The notes under the pieces: model-generated | What the model was told of the DNA's origin: nothing | Seen by the model: the letters and a program-made list of their open reading frames with translations, nothing else | Database searches by the model: none | Program-made: the position numbers and the translations under genes | Shown here: one piece after another, positions 25,744 to 35,989 of the stretch | Layout of the letters: each line of letters starts with the position of its first letter | Position numbering within the stretch: the first letter of the stretch is position 1 | Assembly: GCA_044222225.1 (NCBI GenBank) | Contig: JBGANR010000002.1 | Span: forward strand, 1 to 64,000 | DNA length: 64,000 nucleotides | From: JBGANR01 sp044222225 | Lineage (GTDB): Bacteria > Actinomycetota > Actinomycetes > Mycobacteriales > Mycobacteriaceae | Direction of reading: 5' to 3'

Positions 25744-27360
25744 GTGGCTCGCACAACCGCCATCGAGATCAAACCCTGGCAGCAGCTGACGGCCTTCCTC
25801 GTGTTGACCGTCGCGATCTTCGCGGCGGTCTTCTTCACGGGTGATCACCGGGCGGCGCCGAAGCTCGGCATCGATCTGCAGGGCGGCACCCGTGTCGTCC
25901 TCACCCCGCGCACCGTCGACGGCGGTGCGCCCGACCGCGGACAGCTGGAGCAGGCGCGCAACGTCATCGAGAACCGGGTCAACGGTCTCGGTGTCGCGGG
26001 CGCCGAGGTGATCATCGCCGGCGACAACATCCAGATCACCGTCCCCGGGACGGACGGCCAGGCGGCCAAGGACGTCGGCCAGCCGGCGAAGATGTCGCTG
26101 CGGCCGGTCGTCACGGTCCAGCCGCAGTCGGCGACGGCTCCGCCCAACCCGGCCCCGGCGTCGGGCGAGGTGCTTGATCCCGATGCGACGGCCAAGGCCA
26201 TCGCGGACGCGAAGAAGCTGCGCGAGGCCGACGACGCGAAGGCGTTGGAGCCCAACCTCGCCAAGGTCTCCTGTGTCGGCGCCGACCCGTTGCGCGGCAA
26301 CGACGATCCGAAGAAGTTCCTCATCTCCTGTGGGATGGACGACGGGCAGGTGTACCTGCTCGGTCCCGAGGTCATCCCCGGCGCGGACATCAGCGACGCG
26401 ACGTCGGGCCTCAACCAGCAGGGGCAGAACACCGTCGACGTCAGCTTCTCCGGCGGCGCCGGGCGGGTGTGGGGCGACTTCACCACGGCGAACGTCGGCA
26501 AGCAGGTCGCCTTCGTCCTCGACACGGCCGTGCTCAGCGCGCCTGTGATCCAGCAGGGCGGCCAGTACGGCGGCTCGACGTCGATCACCGGTCAGTTCAC
26601 GCCCGGCTCCGCGAGGTCGCTGGCCAACGTCATCAAATCCGGCGCACTGCCGCTGTCGTTCGAGCTCTCGGACGCGCAGACGGTCTCGGCGACGCTGGGA
26701 TTCTCGTCGTTGCGGGCCGGCCTCCTCGCCGGTCTCGTCGGCCTGATCCTCGTGTTCCTGTACGCGCTCGGCTACTACCGGATGCTCGGCATCCTCACGG
26801 TGCTCTCGCTCGTCCTCTCCGGGCTCATGACCTACGGGCTGCTCGTGCTGCTCGGCCGGTGGATCGGGTACAGCCTCGATCTGGCGGGCATCGCGGGTCT
26901 CATCATCGGCATCGGCATGACGGCCGACTCGTTCGTCGTCTACTTCGAACGTATCAAGGACGAGATGCGCGTCGGCCGCAGCTTCCGCTCGGCGGTGCCG
27001 CGCGGCTGGCAGCGTGCCAAGCGCACGATCTTCTCGGGCAACGCGGTGTCCTTCATCGCCGCGGCCGTGCTGTACGCGCTCGCCATCGGCGAGGTCCGCG
27101 GCTTCGCGTTCACGCTCGGGCTGTCGACGATCCTCGACGTCGTCATCGTCGTCATGGTGACGCACCCGCTCGTGACGTACGCGTCCCGCAACGCCCTCCT
27201 GTCGCGTCCGTCGGTCAACGGCCTCGGCGCCATCACCGCCGTCGGCCGTGAGGCGCGCGCCGCGGCGGTCGACCGCCGCAACCGTGATGACGGAGACGAT
27301 CTCGAACTCCGGAACGGATCCGATTCCGCCCGCGCGACCAAGGAGGCCGAAGTTGGCTAG
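25744..27360 (+). CDS. secD: protein translocase subunit SecD
   Basis: Proton-driven export motor subunit of 538 residues. One N-terminal helix (about 15-35), a large outer domain with LGIDLQGGTRVVLTPR (about 41-56), and five C-terminal helices with the GIGMTADSFVVYFERIKDE loop (about 383-400), which contains the conserved Asp and Arg. GTG start four bases after yajC. The stop lies inside the secF start region, so translation of the two is coupled. Confidence 0.96.
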   Translation: MARTTAIEIKPWQQLTAFLVLTVAIFAAVFFTGDHRAAPKLGIDLQGGTRVVLTPRTVDGGAPDRGQLEQARNVIENRVNGLGVAGAEVIIAGDNIQITVPGTDGQAAKDVGQPAKMSLRPVVTVQPQSATAPPNPAPASGEVLDPDATAKAIADAKKLREADDAKALEPNLAKVSCVGADPLRGNDDPKKFLISCGMDDGQVYLLGPEVIPGADISDATSGLNQQGQNTVDVSFSGGAGRVWGDFTTANVGKQVAFVLDTAVLSAPVIQQGGQYGGSTSITGQFTPGSARSLANVIKSGALPLSFELSDAQTVSATLGFSSLRAGLLAGLVGLILVFLYALGYYRMLGILTVLSLVLSGLMTYGLLVLLGRWIGYSLDLAGIAGLIIGIGMTADSFVVYFERIKDEMRVGRSFRSAVPRGWQRAKRTIFSGNAVSFIAAAVLYALAIGEVRGFAFTLGLSTILDVVIVVMVTHPLVTYASRNALLSRPSVNGLGAITAVGREARAAAVDRRNRDDGDDLELRNGSDSARATKEAEVG

Positions 27361-28438
27361 GACCGACGTCACCGAGCGCGAGGCGACGGCCCCCGAGGTC
27401 TCCGCCGGCGCCGAGGAGTCGGCGCACCGGCATTCGCTGCTCACCCGGCTGTACACCGGCACCGGTGCGTTCGAGATCATCGGGCAGCGCCGGCGATGGT
27501 TCGGCGTCTCGCTCGCCATCGTGCTCATCTGCCTGGCGAGCGTCGGCATCCGCGGCTTCACGCTCGGCATCGACTTCGTCGGCGGCACCGTCATCCAGTT
27601 CCCGACCAGTTCGTCGGTGACCACGGAGCAGGTCGAGGACGCCTTCGAACGATCGCGGGGGGAGGCCGCCGAGTCGGTGCAGATCGTCGGCTCGGGCGAC
27701 AGCCAGACCGTCCAGATCCGCACGTCGCACATCACCGATCGGGCCGAATCCGACCGGCTGCAGAAGGATCTCTTCGACGCCTTCCAGCCGGTGGGCCGCG
27801 ACGGACGCGCGATCCCCGCGGCCATCAGCATCTCCGATGTCTCCGACACCTGGGGGCAGGAGATCACCCGCAAGGCGCTCATCGCGCTCGCGGTGTTCCT
27901 CGCGATCGTGCTCGTCTACATCGCGATCCGGTTCGACAAGGAGATGTCGGCGGCGGCTCTCGTCACGCTGTTCTTCGACCTCTTCGTGACGGCCGGCGTG
28001 TACTCGATCGTCGGTTTCGAGGTGACGCCGGCGACGATCATCGGCGGCCTGACGATCCTCGGCTTCTCGCTCTACGACACCGTCGTCGTCTTCGACAAGG
28101 TGGAGGAGAACACGAGGGGGGTGCTGCACACGACGCGGCGCACCTATGCCGAACAGGCCAACCTCGGCGTCAACCAGACGCTCATGCGGTCGATCAACAC
28201 GACGGTCATCTCGGTGCTGCCGATCATCGCGCTCATGGTCATCGCCGTGTGGCTGCTCGGTGTCGGCACGCTCAAGGATCTCGGTCTCGTGCAGCTCGTC
28301 GGCGTCGTCATCGGCACCTACTCGTCGGTGTTCCTCGCGACGCCGCTGCTCGTCGTGCTCAAGCAGCGGCAGCGCAAGATCAAGGCGCACACGGCGAAGG
28401 TGCTCGCGCGCCGGGCAGCGGCCGAGACCGGCCGGTGA
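27353..28438 (+). CDS. secF: protein translocase subunit SecF
   Basis: Partner of SecD, 361 residues: a first helix (about 50-70), FTLGIDFVGGTVIQFP (about 75-90), and five C-terminal helices with the LTILGFSLYDTVVVFDKVEEN motif (about 240-260). The start is an unusual TTG at 27353, eight bases before the end of secD. It is decided by a perfect AAGGAGG six bases upstream and no better ATG or GTG nearby. The stop overlaps the apt start. Confidence 0.95.
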   Translation: MARTDVTEREATAPEVSAGAEESAHRHSLLTRLYTGTGAFEIIGQRRRWFGVSLAIVLICLASVGIRGFTLGIDFVGGTVIQFPTSSSVTTEQVEDAFERSRGEAAESVQIVGSGDSQTVQIRTSHITDRAESDRLQKDLFDAFQPVGRDGRAIPAAISISDVSDTWGQEITRKALIALAVFLAIVLVYIAIRFDKEMSAAALVTLFFDLFVTAGVYSIVGFEVTPATIIGGLTILGFSLYDTVVVFDKVEENTRGVLHTTRRTYAEQANLGVNQTLMRSINTTVISVLPIIALMVIAVWLLGVGTLKDLGLVQLVGVVIGTYSSVFLATPLLVVLKQRQRKIKAHTAKVLARRAAAETGR

Positions 28439-28959
28439 GCACGGCGGCGGAGCTCGTCGCCCGGTACGCCCGGGTGGTGCCGGACTTCCCGGCACCGGGC
28501 ATCGTCTTCCGCGACCTGACGCCGGTGCTCGCCGACGCCGTCGCGCTGCGGGTGATCGTCGACGAGATCGTCGCGGTGGCCGCCGATGCGGACGTCGTCG
28601 CCGGCATCGACGCGCGCGGCTTCCTCATCGCGGCGCCGGTCGCCGTCGCCGTCGGCGCGGGCGTGCTGGCCGTCCGCAAGGGCGGCAAGCTGCCGCCGCC
28701 GGTCCTCGGTGAGGACTACGCCCTCGAGTACGGTGCGGCACGCATCGAGATCCCCGGAGACGGGCTCGACCTCGTGGGCAAGCGGATACTCGTCGTCGAC
28801 GACGTGCTCGCCACCGGCGGCACGGCCCGGGCCGCGATCCGGCTGATCGAACGGGCCGGGGCGATCGTCACGGGCACGGCGTTCATCGCCGAGCTGCCCG
28901 GTCTCGGCGGCCGGGAGGCGCTCGCCGGGTATCCGGTGACGACGCTCGTCGCCGACTGA
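28435..28959 (+). CDS. apt: adenine phosphoribosyltransferase
   Basis: Purine salvage enzyme of 174 residues converting adenine and PRPP to [18 protein letters not shown] (about 18-32), [14 protein letters not shown] and the PRPP loop [17 protein letters not shown] (about 119-135) are diagnostic. GTG start overlapping the secF stop. From memory, M. tuberculosis has a lipoprotein gene between secF and apt; it is absent here. Confidence 0.96.
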   Translation: MSTAAELVARYARVVPDFPAPGIVFRDLTPVLADAVALRVIVDEIVAVAADADVVAGIDARGFLIAAPVAVAVGAGVLAVRKGGKLPPPVLGEDYALEYGAARIEIPGDGLDLVGKRILVVDDVLATGGTARAAIRLIERAGAIVTGTAFIAELPGLGGREALAGYPVTTLVAD

Positions 28960-28994
28960 ACGAGGGGGCCCGGGTACGGCCGGGACGCTGCGGT

Positions 28995-29000
28995 TAGATT
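28995..29000 (+). promoter_or_regulatory. -10 box (TAGATT) of rel
   Basis: TAGATT fits TANNNT and lies 35 bases before the ATG at 29036, within the 76-base gap after apt. It suggests that rel has its own promoter. Confidence 0.4.
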
Positions 29001-29035
29001 TGATCTCGAATGGCGTCGTGGGTGTGGAGGTGGCG

Positions 29036-31381
29036 ATGAGCGAGACGGATGTGTCTTCGGCCGAGTCCGCGGTCGCGCCGGAGACGTCGGCGGCGGACGA
29101 GACTCCCGCGCCGGTCGCGCCCGCGGCGCGGGCGACGTCTGCGTCTCGCCGTGTGCGGGCGCGTCTGGCCCGCCGGATGACGGCCTCGCGGCATCAGGTC
29201 AGCTCGGTTCTCGAACCGCTCGTCGGGGTGCACCGCGACGTCTACCCCAAGGCGAACGTCGCGGTGCTGCAGAAGGCATACGACATCGCCGAGGAGCGGC
29301 ACCGCGGGCAGATGCGCAAGTCGGGTGACCCGTACATCACGCATCCGCTCGCCGTGGCGACGATCCTCGCCGAGTTGGGGATGGACACGACGACGCTCGT
29401 CGCCGCGCTGCTGCACGATACGGTCGAAGACACCGACTACGCGATCGAGCAGGTCGAACGCGATTTCGGCTCCGAGGTGGCGCATCTCGTCGGCGGTGTC
29501 ACGAAGCTCGACAAGGTGGCCCTGGGCAGTGCCGCGGAGGCGGAGACGATCCGCAAGATGATCATCGCGATGGCGCGTGATCCGCGGGTGCTCGTGATCA
29601 AGGTCGCCGACCGGCTGCACAACATGCGCACCATGCGCTTCCTGCCGCCGGAGAAGCAGGTTCGCAAGGCGCGCGAGACGCTCGAGGTGATCGCCCCGCT
29701 CGCGCACCGGCTGGGTATGGCCTCGGTGAAGTGGGAGCTCGAAGACCTGTCGTTCGCGATCCTGCACCCGAAGAAGTACGAGGAGATCGTGCGGCTCGTC
29801 GCGGATCGCGCGCCGTCTCGCGACGAGTACCTGCAGGTCGTCCGCTCCGAGATCGGCGACGCGTTGCTCGGCATGAAGATCACCGCGAAGGTCGAGGGGC
29901 GTCCGAAGCACTACTGGTCGATCTATCAGAAGATGATCGTCAAGGGCCGCGACTTCGACGACATCCACGACCTCGTCGGCGTACGCATCCTGTGCGACGA
30001 CATCCGGGACTGCTATGCGGCCGTCGGTGTCGTCCACTCGCTGTGGCAGCCGATGGCGGGCCGGTTCAAGGACTACATCGCGCAACCGCGCTACGGCGTC
30101 TACCAGTCCTTGCACACCACGGTCGTCGGCCCCGAGGGCAAAGCGCTCGAGGTGCAGATCCGCACGCATGACATGCACCAGCGCGCCGAGTTCGGCATCG
30201 CGGCGCACTGGCGGTACAAGGAGACCAAGGGGCGGCACGACGGCGACCACGCCGAGATCGACGACATGGCGTGGATGCGGCAACTCCTGTCGTGGCAACG
30301 AGAGGCCGCTGATCCCGGCGAGTTCCTCGAATCGCTGCGTCACGACCTCGCGGTCCAGGAGATCTTCGTCTTCACGCCCAAGGGCGACGTCGTCACCCTC
30401 CCCTCGGGGTCGACGCCCGTCGACTTCGCCTACGCCGTCCACACCGAGGTCGGGCACCGCTGTATCGGCGCGCGCGTCAACGGCCGGCTGGTCGCGCTCG
30501 AACGCAAACTGGACAGTGGCGAGGTCGTCGAGGTGTTCACCTCGAAGGCGCCCAACGCCGGGCCGTCGCGGGACTGGCAGGAGTTCGTCGCCTCGCCGCG
30601 CGCGAAGGCGAAGATCCGGCAGTGGTTCGCCAAGGAGCGTCGCGAGGAGTCGCTGGAGGCCGGCAAGGAGGCCATCGTCCGCGAGGCGCGGCGCAGCGGG
30701 CTGGCGTTGCAGCGGCTCATCAGCGTCGACTCGATGGCCGCCGTCGCCGCCGAGCTGCGCTACACGGACGTCGCGGCGCTGTACACGGCCGTCGGGGAGG
30801 GGCATGTCTCGGCGCGGCACGTCGTCGACCGGCTCGTCAGCGGGCTGGGCGGCATGGAGGACGCCGAGGAGGAGATCGCCGAGCGGTCGACGCCGTCCAC
30901 CCTGTCCCGGCGTGCGCGCAGCGGCGGCGATGCGGGCATCGTGGTGACGGGTGCCGACAATGTGCTCGCCAAGCTGGCGAAATGCTGTACCCCGGTGCCG
31001 GGCGACGAGATCCTGGGCTTCGTCACGCGCGGCGGCGGCGTCTCGGTGCACCGCACGGACTGTACGAACGCGGCGTCGTTGCAGGAGCAGCCGGAGCGGA
31101 TCATCAAGGTGGCGTGGGCGCCGTCGGCGTCATCGGTCTTCCTCGTCGCGATCCAGGTCGAGGCCCTCGACCGGCACCGGTTGTTGTCGGACGTGACGAA
31201 GGCGCTCGCCGACGAGCGCGTCAACATCCTCTCGGCGTCGGTGACGACGAACCGCGACCGCGTGGCCATCAGCAGGTTCACCTTCGAGATGGGGGACCCG
31301 AAGCACCTCGGGCACGTGCTCAACGTCGTGCGCAACGTGGAGGGCGTGTTCGACGTCTATCGTGTGACAAGCGCCGCCTGA
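29036..31381 (+). CDS. rel: bifunctional (p)ppGpp synthetase/hydrolase
   Basis: Long RelA/SpoT homologue of 781 residues controlling the stringent response. The hydrolase HD domain has [20 protein letters not shown] and [10 protein letters not shown] (about 90-140). The synthetase has [23 protein letters not shown] and [10 protein letters not shown] (about 285-365). TGS ([17 protein letters not shown]), the zinc-finger-like [10 protein letters not shown] and a C-terminal ACT domain follow. Catalytic residues for both activities are present. ATG 29036 has GGAGG seven bases upstream, better than TTG 29000. A disordered Ala/Pro/Glu-rich N-terminus of about 55 residues precedes the HD domain. Confidence 0.97.
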   Translation: MSETDVSSAESAVAPETSAADETPAPVAPAARATSASRRVRARLARRMTASRHQVSSVLEPLVGVHRDVYPKANVAVLQKAYDIAEERHRGQMRKSGDPYITHPLAVATILAELGMDTTTLVAALLHDTVEDTDYAIEQVERDFGSEVAHLVGGVTKLDKVALGSAAEAETIRKMIIAMARDPRVLVIKVADRLHNMRTMRFLPPEKQVRKARETLEVIAPLAHRLGMASVKWELEDLSFAILHPKKYEEIVRLVADRAPSRDEYLQVVRSEIGDALLGMKITAKVEGRPKHYWSIYQKMIVKGRDFDDIHDLVGVRILCDDIRDCYAAVGVVHSLWQPMAGRFKDYIAQPRYGVYQSLHTTVVGPEGKALEVQIRTHDMHQRAEFGIAAHWRYKETKGRHDGDHAEIDDMAWMRQLLSWQREAADPGEFLESLRHDLAVQEIFVFTPKGDVVTLPSGSTPVDFAYAVHTEVGHRCIGARVNGRLVALERKLDSGEVVEVFTSKAPNAGPSRDWQEFVASPRAKAKIRQWFAKERREESLEAGKEAIVREARRSGLALQRLISVDSMAAVAAELRYTDVAALYTAVGEGHVSARHVVDRLVSGLGGMEDAEEEIAERSTPSTLSRRARSGGDAGIVVTGADNVLAKLAKCCTPVPGDEILGFVTRGGGVSVHRTDCTNAASLQEQPERIIKVAWAPSASSVFLVAIQVEALDRHRLLSDVTKALADERVNILSASVTTNRDRVAISRFTFEMGDPKHLGHVLNVVRNVEGVFDVYRVTSAA

Positions 31382-31425
31382 GGCCCTGAAGCGCGGCCGA
31401 TGCCGATTCTTATCGCGGCGTTCAC

Positions 31426-31431
31426 TATGCT
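31426..31431 (+). promoter_or_regulatory. -10 box (TATGCT) of the PAP2-family gene
   Basis: TATGCT is followed by six bases and then the ATG at 31438, the spacing expected for a leaderless transcript. No ribosome site is present. Confidence 0.5.
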
Positions 31432-31437
31432 GTAACG

Positions 31438-32757
31438 ATGCTCAAACGCGCCGACGAGACCTTCGCGCGCCGGTTCCGCACCATCTCTGCACAACGGCTG
31501 GAACTCGGACGGACTGGTTGGTTCGTCGTCGTCGGCGTTTCCGCAGCGGTCCTCGGGGTCATTCAGTACATCGCCCATCTCAACGGGCTCACCGGGCCGC
31601 TGACGCTGCTCGTCACCGAGATCGTCGGCCGGCCGCATTCTGGGGAGGTCAAGCTCGCCGGGTTGCTGCTCGCCGTCACGTGCATGCCTCGCGACGTCCG
31701 CAAGCCCGTGCTGATCTGCGCGGCGGTCTTCGAAGTGGTCTTCAACGTGGAGCGGCTGATCGCGGGCAACCGGATCAACTTCGGCAACGGTTGCCTCATC
31801 GCGCTCCTGTTCGCTGTCGGCTACGCCCTGACGCGCCTCAGCGGGCGAGAGCGCGAGATGATGCTCAAGGCCACCGCGCTCGGGCTGCTGCTGGTCTGCA
31901 TGGGACGTATCGCCGACGTCTGGCTGCAGCTGACGATGATCAGCCGCCCGTTCGTCGCGGACGAGTTCGTCGAACTGGCCGATCGTGCGCTCGGCAGCCC
32001 CGCGTGGTTCATCGGCCGGTTCGTCGAGGACGACAAGATCGCGTCGTTCTTCCTGGGGAGGATCTACGCCTATCTGGCGCTGGCCGCGATCTTCGTCGCC
32101 TGTTACCAGCTGCGGAACACCGCCCGCGAGGGCTTCCCGCGGCACCACATCGTCAGAACCTTCCTGACGATCGGACTGCTCGGGCCCGTCGTCTACTTCG
32201 TCTTCCCGGTCGTCGGACCGACGTACTTCTTCGGGAACACCGTCGAGGGGGCCGGCGTCGCGGACGTCTGGCCGTGGGTGTTGCCGACGGGCACCGATCC
32301 GGTGTCGGTCTGGTATGCGGCGGCACCGCGCAACTGCATGCCGAGCCTGCACACGGCGTGGGCGACGACGATCTTCCTGCACGCCCTTCGCGGACCCCGC
32401 TCGCTCAAGATCTTCGGCGCGGTGTTCCTCGTCGGCACACTCCTCGCGACCCTGGGCTTCGGCTTCCACTACGGCGTCGACCTGCTCGCCGGTGCCATCT
32501 TCGCCCTGACCGTCGAGACCGCGCTCATGCGGCCCGAGGACGGTTGGCACTCGACGCGCGTCGCCGCCGTGCTCACCGGACTCGGCCTGTTCACGGGACT
32601 GCTGTGGTCGGTGCGCTATCTGTCCGTCGAGATCGCCGCCCACCCGATGATCTCGGCGCCGCTCATGATCAGCTGCGTCGTCGTCACCGCCCTGGCCTCC
32701 TGGTCGGTGTGGCGTCGATCGTCCGTCGAACGGAAGCCGACGCTGCAGCCGGCCTGA
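31438..32757 (+). CDS. PAP2-superfamily membrane phosphotransferase (Aur1/inositol-phosphotransferase-like)
   Basis: Membrane protein of 439 residues with about ten helices. The PAP2 active site is visible as RNCMPSLHTAWATT (about 299-312) and HYGVDLLAGA (about 343-352), giving the catalytic histidines and Asp. Its length and the CMPSLHT form resemble Aur1-type inositol-phosphotransferases or lipid phosphatases rather than simple PAP2 enzymes. Possible roles are in phosphoinositol lipid or glycolipid synthesis. It is monocistronic, between rel and the convergent ppiB. Confidence 0.82.
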   Translation: MLKRADETFARRFRTISAQRLELGRTGWFVVVGVSAAVLGVIQYIAHLNGLTGPLTLLVTEIVGRPHSGEVKLAGLLLAVTCMPRDVRKPVLICAAVFEVVFNVERLIAGNRINFGNGCLIALLFAVGYALTRLSGREREMMLKATALGLLLVCMGRIADVWLQLTMISRPFVADEFVELADRALGSPAWFIGRFVEDDKIASFFLGRIYAYLALAAIFVACYQLRNTAREGFPRHHIVRTFLTIGLLGPVVYFVFPVVGPTYFFGNTVEGAGVADVWPWVLPTGTDPVSVWYAAAPRNCMPSLHTAWATTIFLHALRGPRSLKIFGAVFLVGTLLATLGFGFHYGVDLLAGAIFALTVETALMRPEDGWHSTRVAAVLTGLGLFTGLLWSVRYLSVEIAAHPMISAPLMISCVVVTALASWSVWRRSSVERKPTLQPA

Positions 32758-32785
32758 CGTCGCCGACCCGCGGGCTCGTTCGGGG

Positions 32786-33742
32786 TCAGCCGATGGTCGC
32801 GTCCGTGACGTCGATCTGCGCCGCCGGCTGACCGACCTGTGGCTTCTCCTGGCCCGGCGTCGGCTGCTCGGCCTTGAGTCCCTTGTCCTTGTAGCCGTCC
32901 AGGACGCGGAACGACGCGTCGTCGTCGACCTTGCCGATGATCGGCAGGTCGAGCGCGATCTCGGTGTCGGCGAGGAAGACGACGATCTGGCTGCCGAGCG
33001 TGTTCGGCGCCTCGCTGGCGTTCGCCTCGCTCATCACGGCGACCGTGCCGCGGCCGAACTTGTAGGTCTTCTGCGCCGTCGCGTCGCCGGTGTCGGCCGC
33101 GGGGATCGGCAGGCCCCAGCCGGGGCCGAACGACGTGGCGGCAGCGCCCACGCGGGCCTCCGGCACCTCGCCGCACATGAGGAACGTCGCGCGCGGGCCG
33201 ACGCCGACCGTCGGGCACGTCGTCTTGCGGTAGTAGTCCTGCTTGACGAGCGTCTCGACGGCCGCGACGTCGCATGTCGACTCGGAGCGGTCGAGGGTGA
33301 GCTTGACCGGCCCGGCCGCCAACGCGAACGTGACGTCGACGGTGCCCTCGTTGCTCTGCCTGCTGCGCGGCATCGCGGTGCGACGGGCGGACTGGGCGGC
33401 CTTGACGCTCTCGGGCGTCGGCTGTGCGGGCGCGCCCGTCATCGGGTCGGCGCCGGCCGAATAGCCGTAGGGCTGGAAGTCGCAGTCGACGTGCTTGGCG
33501 TTGTCCATCGCCCACGACACCTTGTCGACCACGACGTACGTCGTGACACCGAGCACGACGGCCGCGACGGCCGCCGATGCGCCGATGATCTTGCGCTTCT
33601 TCGACCGCGCCGCCGAGTCCTCGGCGGCGATGCGGGCCTTGAGGAGCTGCTGGGCGGCCTTGCGGCGATCCTCGTTGCTCAGCACCTCGGTCTTGTCCGC
33701 ATCGGTCTTGTCGAGGCCGCGGTCCTGCTCGTCCTTGGGCAC
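32786..33742 (-). CDS. ppiB: membrane-anchored cyclophilin-type peptidyl-prolyl isomerase
   Basis: Protein of 318 residues: a charged cytoplasmic N-terminus, one membrane helix (about 56-76, KRKIIGASAAVAAVVLG), then a divergent cyclophilin domain outside the cell with VDVTFALAAGPVKLTLD, CDVAAVETLVKQDYYRKTTC and GTVAVMSEANASEAPNTLGSQIVVFLAD. Several canonical cyclophilin residues are changed, including the FHRV region (here YRKTTCPTV), so isomerase activity is uncertain. GTG 33742 has GGAGGA upstream. From memory, M. tuberculosis Rv2582 is the same gene, also opposite to its neighbours. Confidence 0.88.
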   Translation of the reverse strand: MPKDEQDRGLDKTDADKTEVLSNEDRRKAAQQLLKARIAAEDSAARSKKRKIIGASAAVAAVVLGVTTYVVVDKVSWAMDNAKHVDCDFQPYGYSAGADPMTGAPAQPTPESVKAAQSARRTAMPRSRQSNEGTVDVTFALAAGPVKLTLDRSESTCDVAAVETLVKQDYYRKTTCPTVGVGPRATFLMCGEVPEARVGAAATSFGPGWGLPIPAADTGDATAQKTYKFGRGTVAVMSEANASEAPNTLGSQIVVFLADTEIALDLPIIGKVDDDASFRVLDGYKDKGLKAEQPTPGQEKPQVGQPAAQIDVTDATIG

Positions 33743-33883
33743 GCCCGGTCTTCCTCCACGATTGCTGGTGTCGGCGGGCGAGCCCGCGCGGGTCGACGCC
33801 GCGCGGGAGCCTCGCGCGGCCGTGACCAGTCTGCCAGTCCGCGTCGGCGACGGCGCCCCTGGGATCGCCGAAACGGCGCCTGA

Positions 33884-33889
33884 GAGAAT
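33884..33889 (+). promoter_or_regulatory. -10 box (GAGAAT) of the metallo-hydrolase gene
   Basis: GAGAAT matches the reduced NANNNT consensus and ends seven bases before the ATG at 33897, again consistent with leaderless initiation. Confidence 0.35.
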
Positions 33890-33896
33890 GGCGGCC

Positions 33897-34565
33897 ATGT
33901 TCATCACGGGATTCGCGGCGGGAGTGTTCGCGACGAACTGCTACATCGTGGCCACCGCCGAGGGCGAGGACGCCGTCGTCATCGATCCGGGGCAGGACGC
34001 GGCGCCGACGGTCCGCGAGGTGCTGGCCGAGCATCGGCTCAACCCCGTGGCCGTGCTCCTCACCCACGGTCACCTCGATCACACGTGGAACGCCGCCGAG
34101 CTGGCCGATGCGTACGGCATCCCGGTGTACATCCATCCCGCCGACCGGCCGATGCTCGCCGATCCCGCGTCGGGTGTGGGGCCGCAGCTGAGCGCGATGC
34201 TCGGCGACGAGGAGTTCGCCGAGCCGGAGAAGGTCGTCGAGTTCGCGGACGCCGAGGACGTCGAGCTCGCCGGAATCCGGTTCGGCGTGCAGGTGGCGCC
34301 GGGGCATACTCAGGGGTCGGTGCTGCTCGACGTGGTGGCGACGACGCCCGACGGGCCGGTCCCGGTGTGCTTCACCGGTGACGTGCTGTTCGCGGGTTCC
34401 ATCGGACGCAGTGATCTGCCCGGCGGGAGTCACGAGCAGCTGCTCGACTCGATCGCCGCGTCGATCCTGCCGAAGGCCGACGCCACCGTCGTCCTGCCCG
34501 GTCACGGGCCGCAGACGTCCGTCGGCGCCGAGCGCGCCGGGAATCCCTTCCTGCAAGGTCTGTGA
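33897..34565 (+). CDS. glyoxalase II-like metallo-beta-lactamase-fold hydrolase
   Basis: Soluble hydrolase of 222 residues. The metal-binding signature [10 protein letters not shown] (about 61-70), a further His in [10 protein letters not shown] (about 139), Asp in [11 protein letters not shown] and His in LPGHGPQTS (about 207) complete a binuclear site. It is related to hydroxyacylglutathione hydrolase; actinobacteria lack glutathione, so another thioester or thiol is the likely substrate. It precedes hisS, as in mycobacteria. ATG 33888 is an alternative start three codons earlier. Confidence 0.9.
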   Translation: MFITGFAAGVFATNCYIVATAEGEDAVVIDPGQDAAPTVREVLAEHRLNPVAVLLTHGHLDHTWNAAELADAYGIPVYIHPADRPMLADPASGVGPQLSAMLGDEEFAEPEKVVEFADAEDVELAGIRFGVQVAPGHTQGSVLLDVVATTPDGPVPVCFTGDVLFAGSIGRSDLPGGSHEQLLDSIAASILPKADATVVLPGHGPQTSVGAERAGNPFLQGL

Positions 34566-34644
34566 TCGCCGTCCTCCCCGCAGGCTCCGTCTCCCATCGG
34601 ACCCGGCGAGCGCCGGTTCCGCACGCAACACCCGAGAGGAACGC

Positions 34645-35919
34645 ATGACCACCCCGACGCCGATCCAGGCGCCCCGCGGCGTCCCCGACTACGTCCCGCC
34701 GGCGTCGGCGCAGTTCGTCGCGGTCCGCGACGCCCTCACCGCTGCCGCCCGCCGGGCCGGCTACGGCCACGTCGAGCTGCCGATCTTCGAGGACACGACG
34801 CTGTTCGCGCGCGGGGTCGGCGAGTCGACGGACATCGTCAGCAAGGAGATGTACACCTTCGCCGACCGTGGTGAGCGATCGGTGACGCTGCGACCCGAGG
34901 GCACCGCCGGCGTCATGCGCGCCGTCATCCAGCACGGTCTCGACCGCGGCCAGCTGCCCGTCAAGCTGAGCTACGCCGGACCGTTCTTCCGCTACGAGAA
35001 GCCGCAGGCCGGCCGCTACCGGCAGTTGCAGCAGGTCGGCGTCGAGGCGATCGGCGTCGACGATCCGGCGTTGGACGCCGAGGTCGTCGCCGTCGCCGAC
35101 GAGGGCTTCCGTTCGCTGGGGCTCACCGGTTACCGGCTGGAGCTGACGTCCCTCGGCGACGACACCTGCCGGCCCGCCTACCGGGAGCGGTTGGTGGAGT
35201 TCCTGCGCGGGCTGGACCTCGACGAGGCGACGCGCGATCGCGCCGAGATCAATCCGCTGCGGGTGCTCGACGACAAGCGCCCGCACGTGCGCGAGCAGCT
35301 CGCGGGCGCGCCGATGATGCTCGATCACCTCTCGGAGTCGGCGGGGGAGCACTTCGCCGCCGTGCGGGCGCACCTGGACGCGCTCGGCGTCGCCTACGAG
35401 GTCAATCCGCGGCTCGTCCGCGGGCTCGACTACTACACGAAGACGACGTTCGAGTTCGTCCATGACGGCCTCGGCGCCCAGTCGGGGATCGGCGGCGGCG
35501 GCCGGTACGACGGCCTCATGCGCCAGCTCGGCGGCAAGCTCGAGTTGTCGGGCATCGGCTTCGGGCTCGGCGTCGACCGCACGGTGCTCGCGTTGGAGGC
35601 CGAGGGGCTCGCGCCCGCGTCCGACGCGCGGTGCCAGGTGTTCGGGGTGCCGCTCGGCGCCCCGGCGAAGGCCGAGCTCGTCCGTCTCGCGGGTGAGCTG
35701 CGCCGGTCCGGTGTGGCCGTCGATCTCGCCTACGGCGACCGCGGCCTGCGGGGTGCGATGAAGGCCGCCGACCGCAGCGGCGCCCGGTTCGCGCTCGTTC
35801 TCGGGGAGTCGGAGTTGGCGGCGGGCGAGGTGGTCGTCAAGGACCTGCGTGACGGCTCGCAGCGCACGGTCGCGACGGCGGACGTCGTCGCCGAGCTGGT
35901 GGTGGCGACGAGCGAATAG
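34645..35919 (+). CDS. hisS: histidine-tRNA ligase
   Basis: Class II synthetase of 424 residues. [11 protein letters not shown] opens the core; motif 2 is [14 protein letters not shown] with [17 protein letters not shown] (about 70-130). The histidine-specific loops [16 protein letters not shown] and [10 protein letters not shown] (about 260-292), motif 3 [10 protein letters not shown] and a C-terminal anticodon domain are present. ATG 34645 has GAGAGGA at six bases. It is followed by a strong bidirectional hairpin. Confidence 0.97.
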   Translation: MTTPTPIQAPRGVPDYVPPASAQFVAVRDALTAAARRAGYGHVELPIFEDTTLFARGVGESTDIVSKEMYTFADRGERSVTLRPEGTAGVMRAVIQHGLDRGQLPVKLSYAGPFFRYEKPQAGRYRQLQQVGVEAIGVDDPALDAEVVAVADEGFRSLGLTGYRLELTSLGDDTCRPAYRERLVEFLRGLDLDEATRDRAEINPLRVLDDKRPHVREQLAGAPMMLDHLSESAGEHFAAVRAHLDALGVAYEVNPRLVRGLDYYTKTTFEFVHDGLGAQSGIGGGGRYDGLMRQLGGKLELSGIGFGLGVDRTVLALEAEGLAPASDARCQVFGVPLGAPAKAELVRLAGELRRSGVAVDLAYGDRGLRGAMKAADRSGARFALVLGESELAAGEVVVKDLRDGSQRTVATADVVAELVVATSE

Positions 35920-35938
35920 CGGCCGGCCGGGCATATGA

Positions 35939-35970
35939 CGAGACCCCGTGCCACCGGGCACGGGGTCTCG
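35939..35970. terminator. bidirectional hairpin between hisS and terA
   Basis: A perfect 14-bp stem, CGAGACCCCGTGCC with GGCACGGGGTCTCG, closes a four-base ACCG loop between two convergent genes. There is no T-run, as is common for actinobacterial hairpin terminators. It probably stops transcription from both sides. Confidence 0.8.
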
Positions 35971-35989
35971 TCGTCGAGCGGTTCGCCGG

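Noticed and set aside
25114..27882. Minus-strand open frame of about 922 codons opposite secD/yajC
   Set aside because: Low-complexity Arg/Asp/Gly composition and complete overlap with well-recognised Sec genes; antisense artefact.
28994..31051. Minus-strand open frame of about 685 codons opposite rel
   Set aside because: Composition is that of reversed rel codons; rel has all its catalytic motifs.
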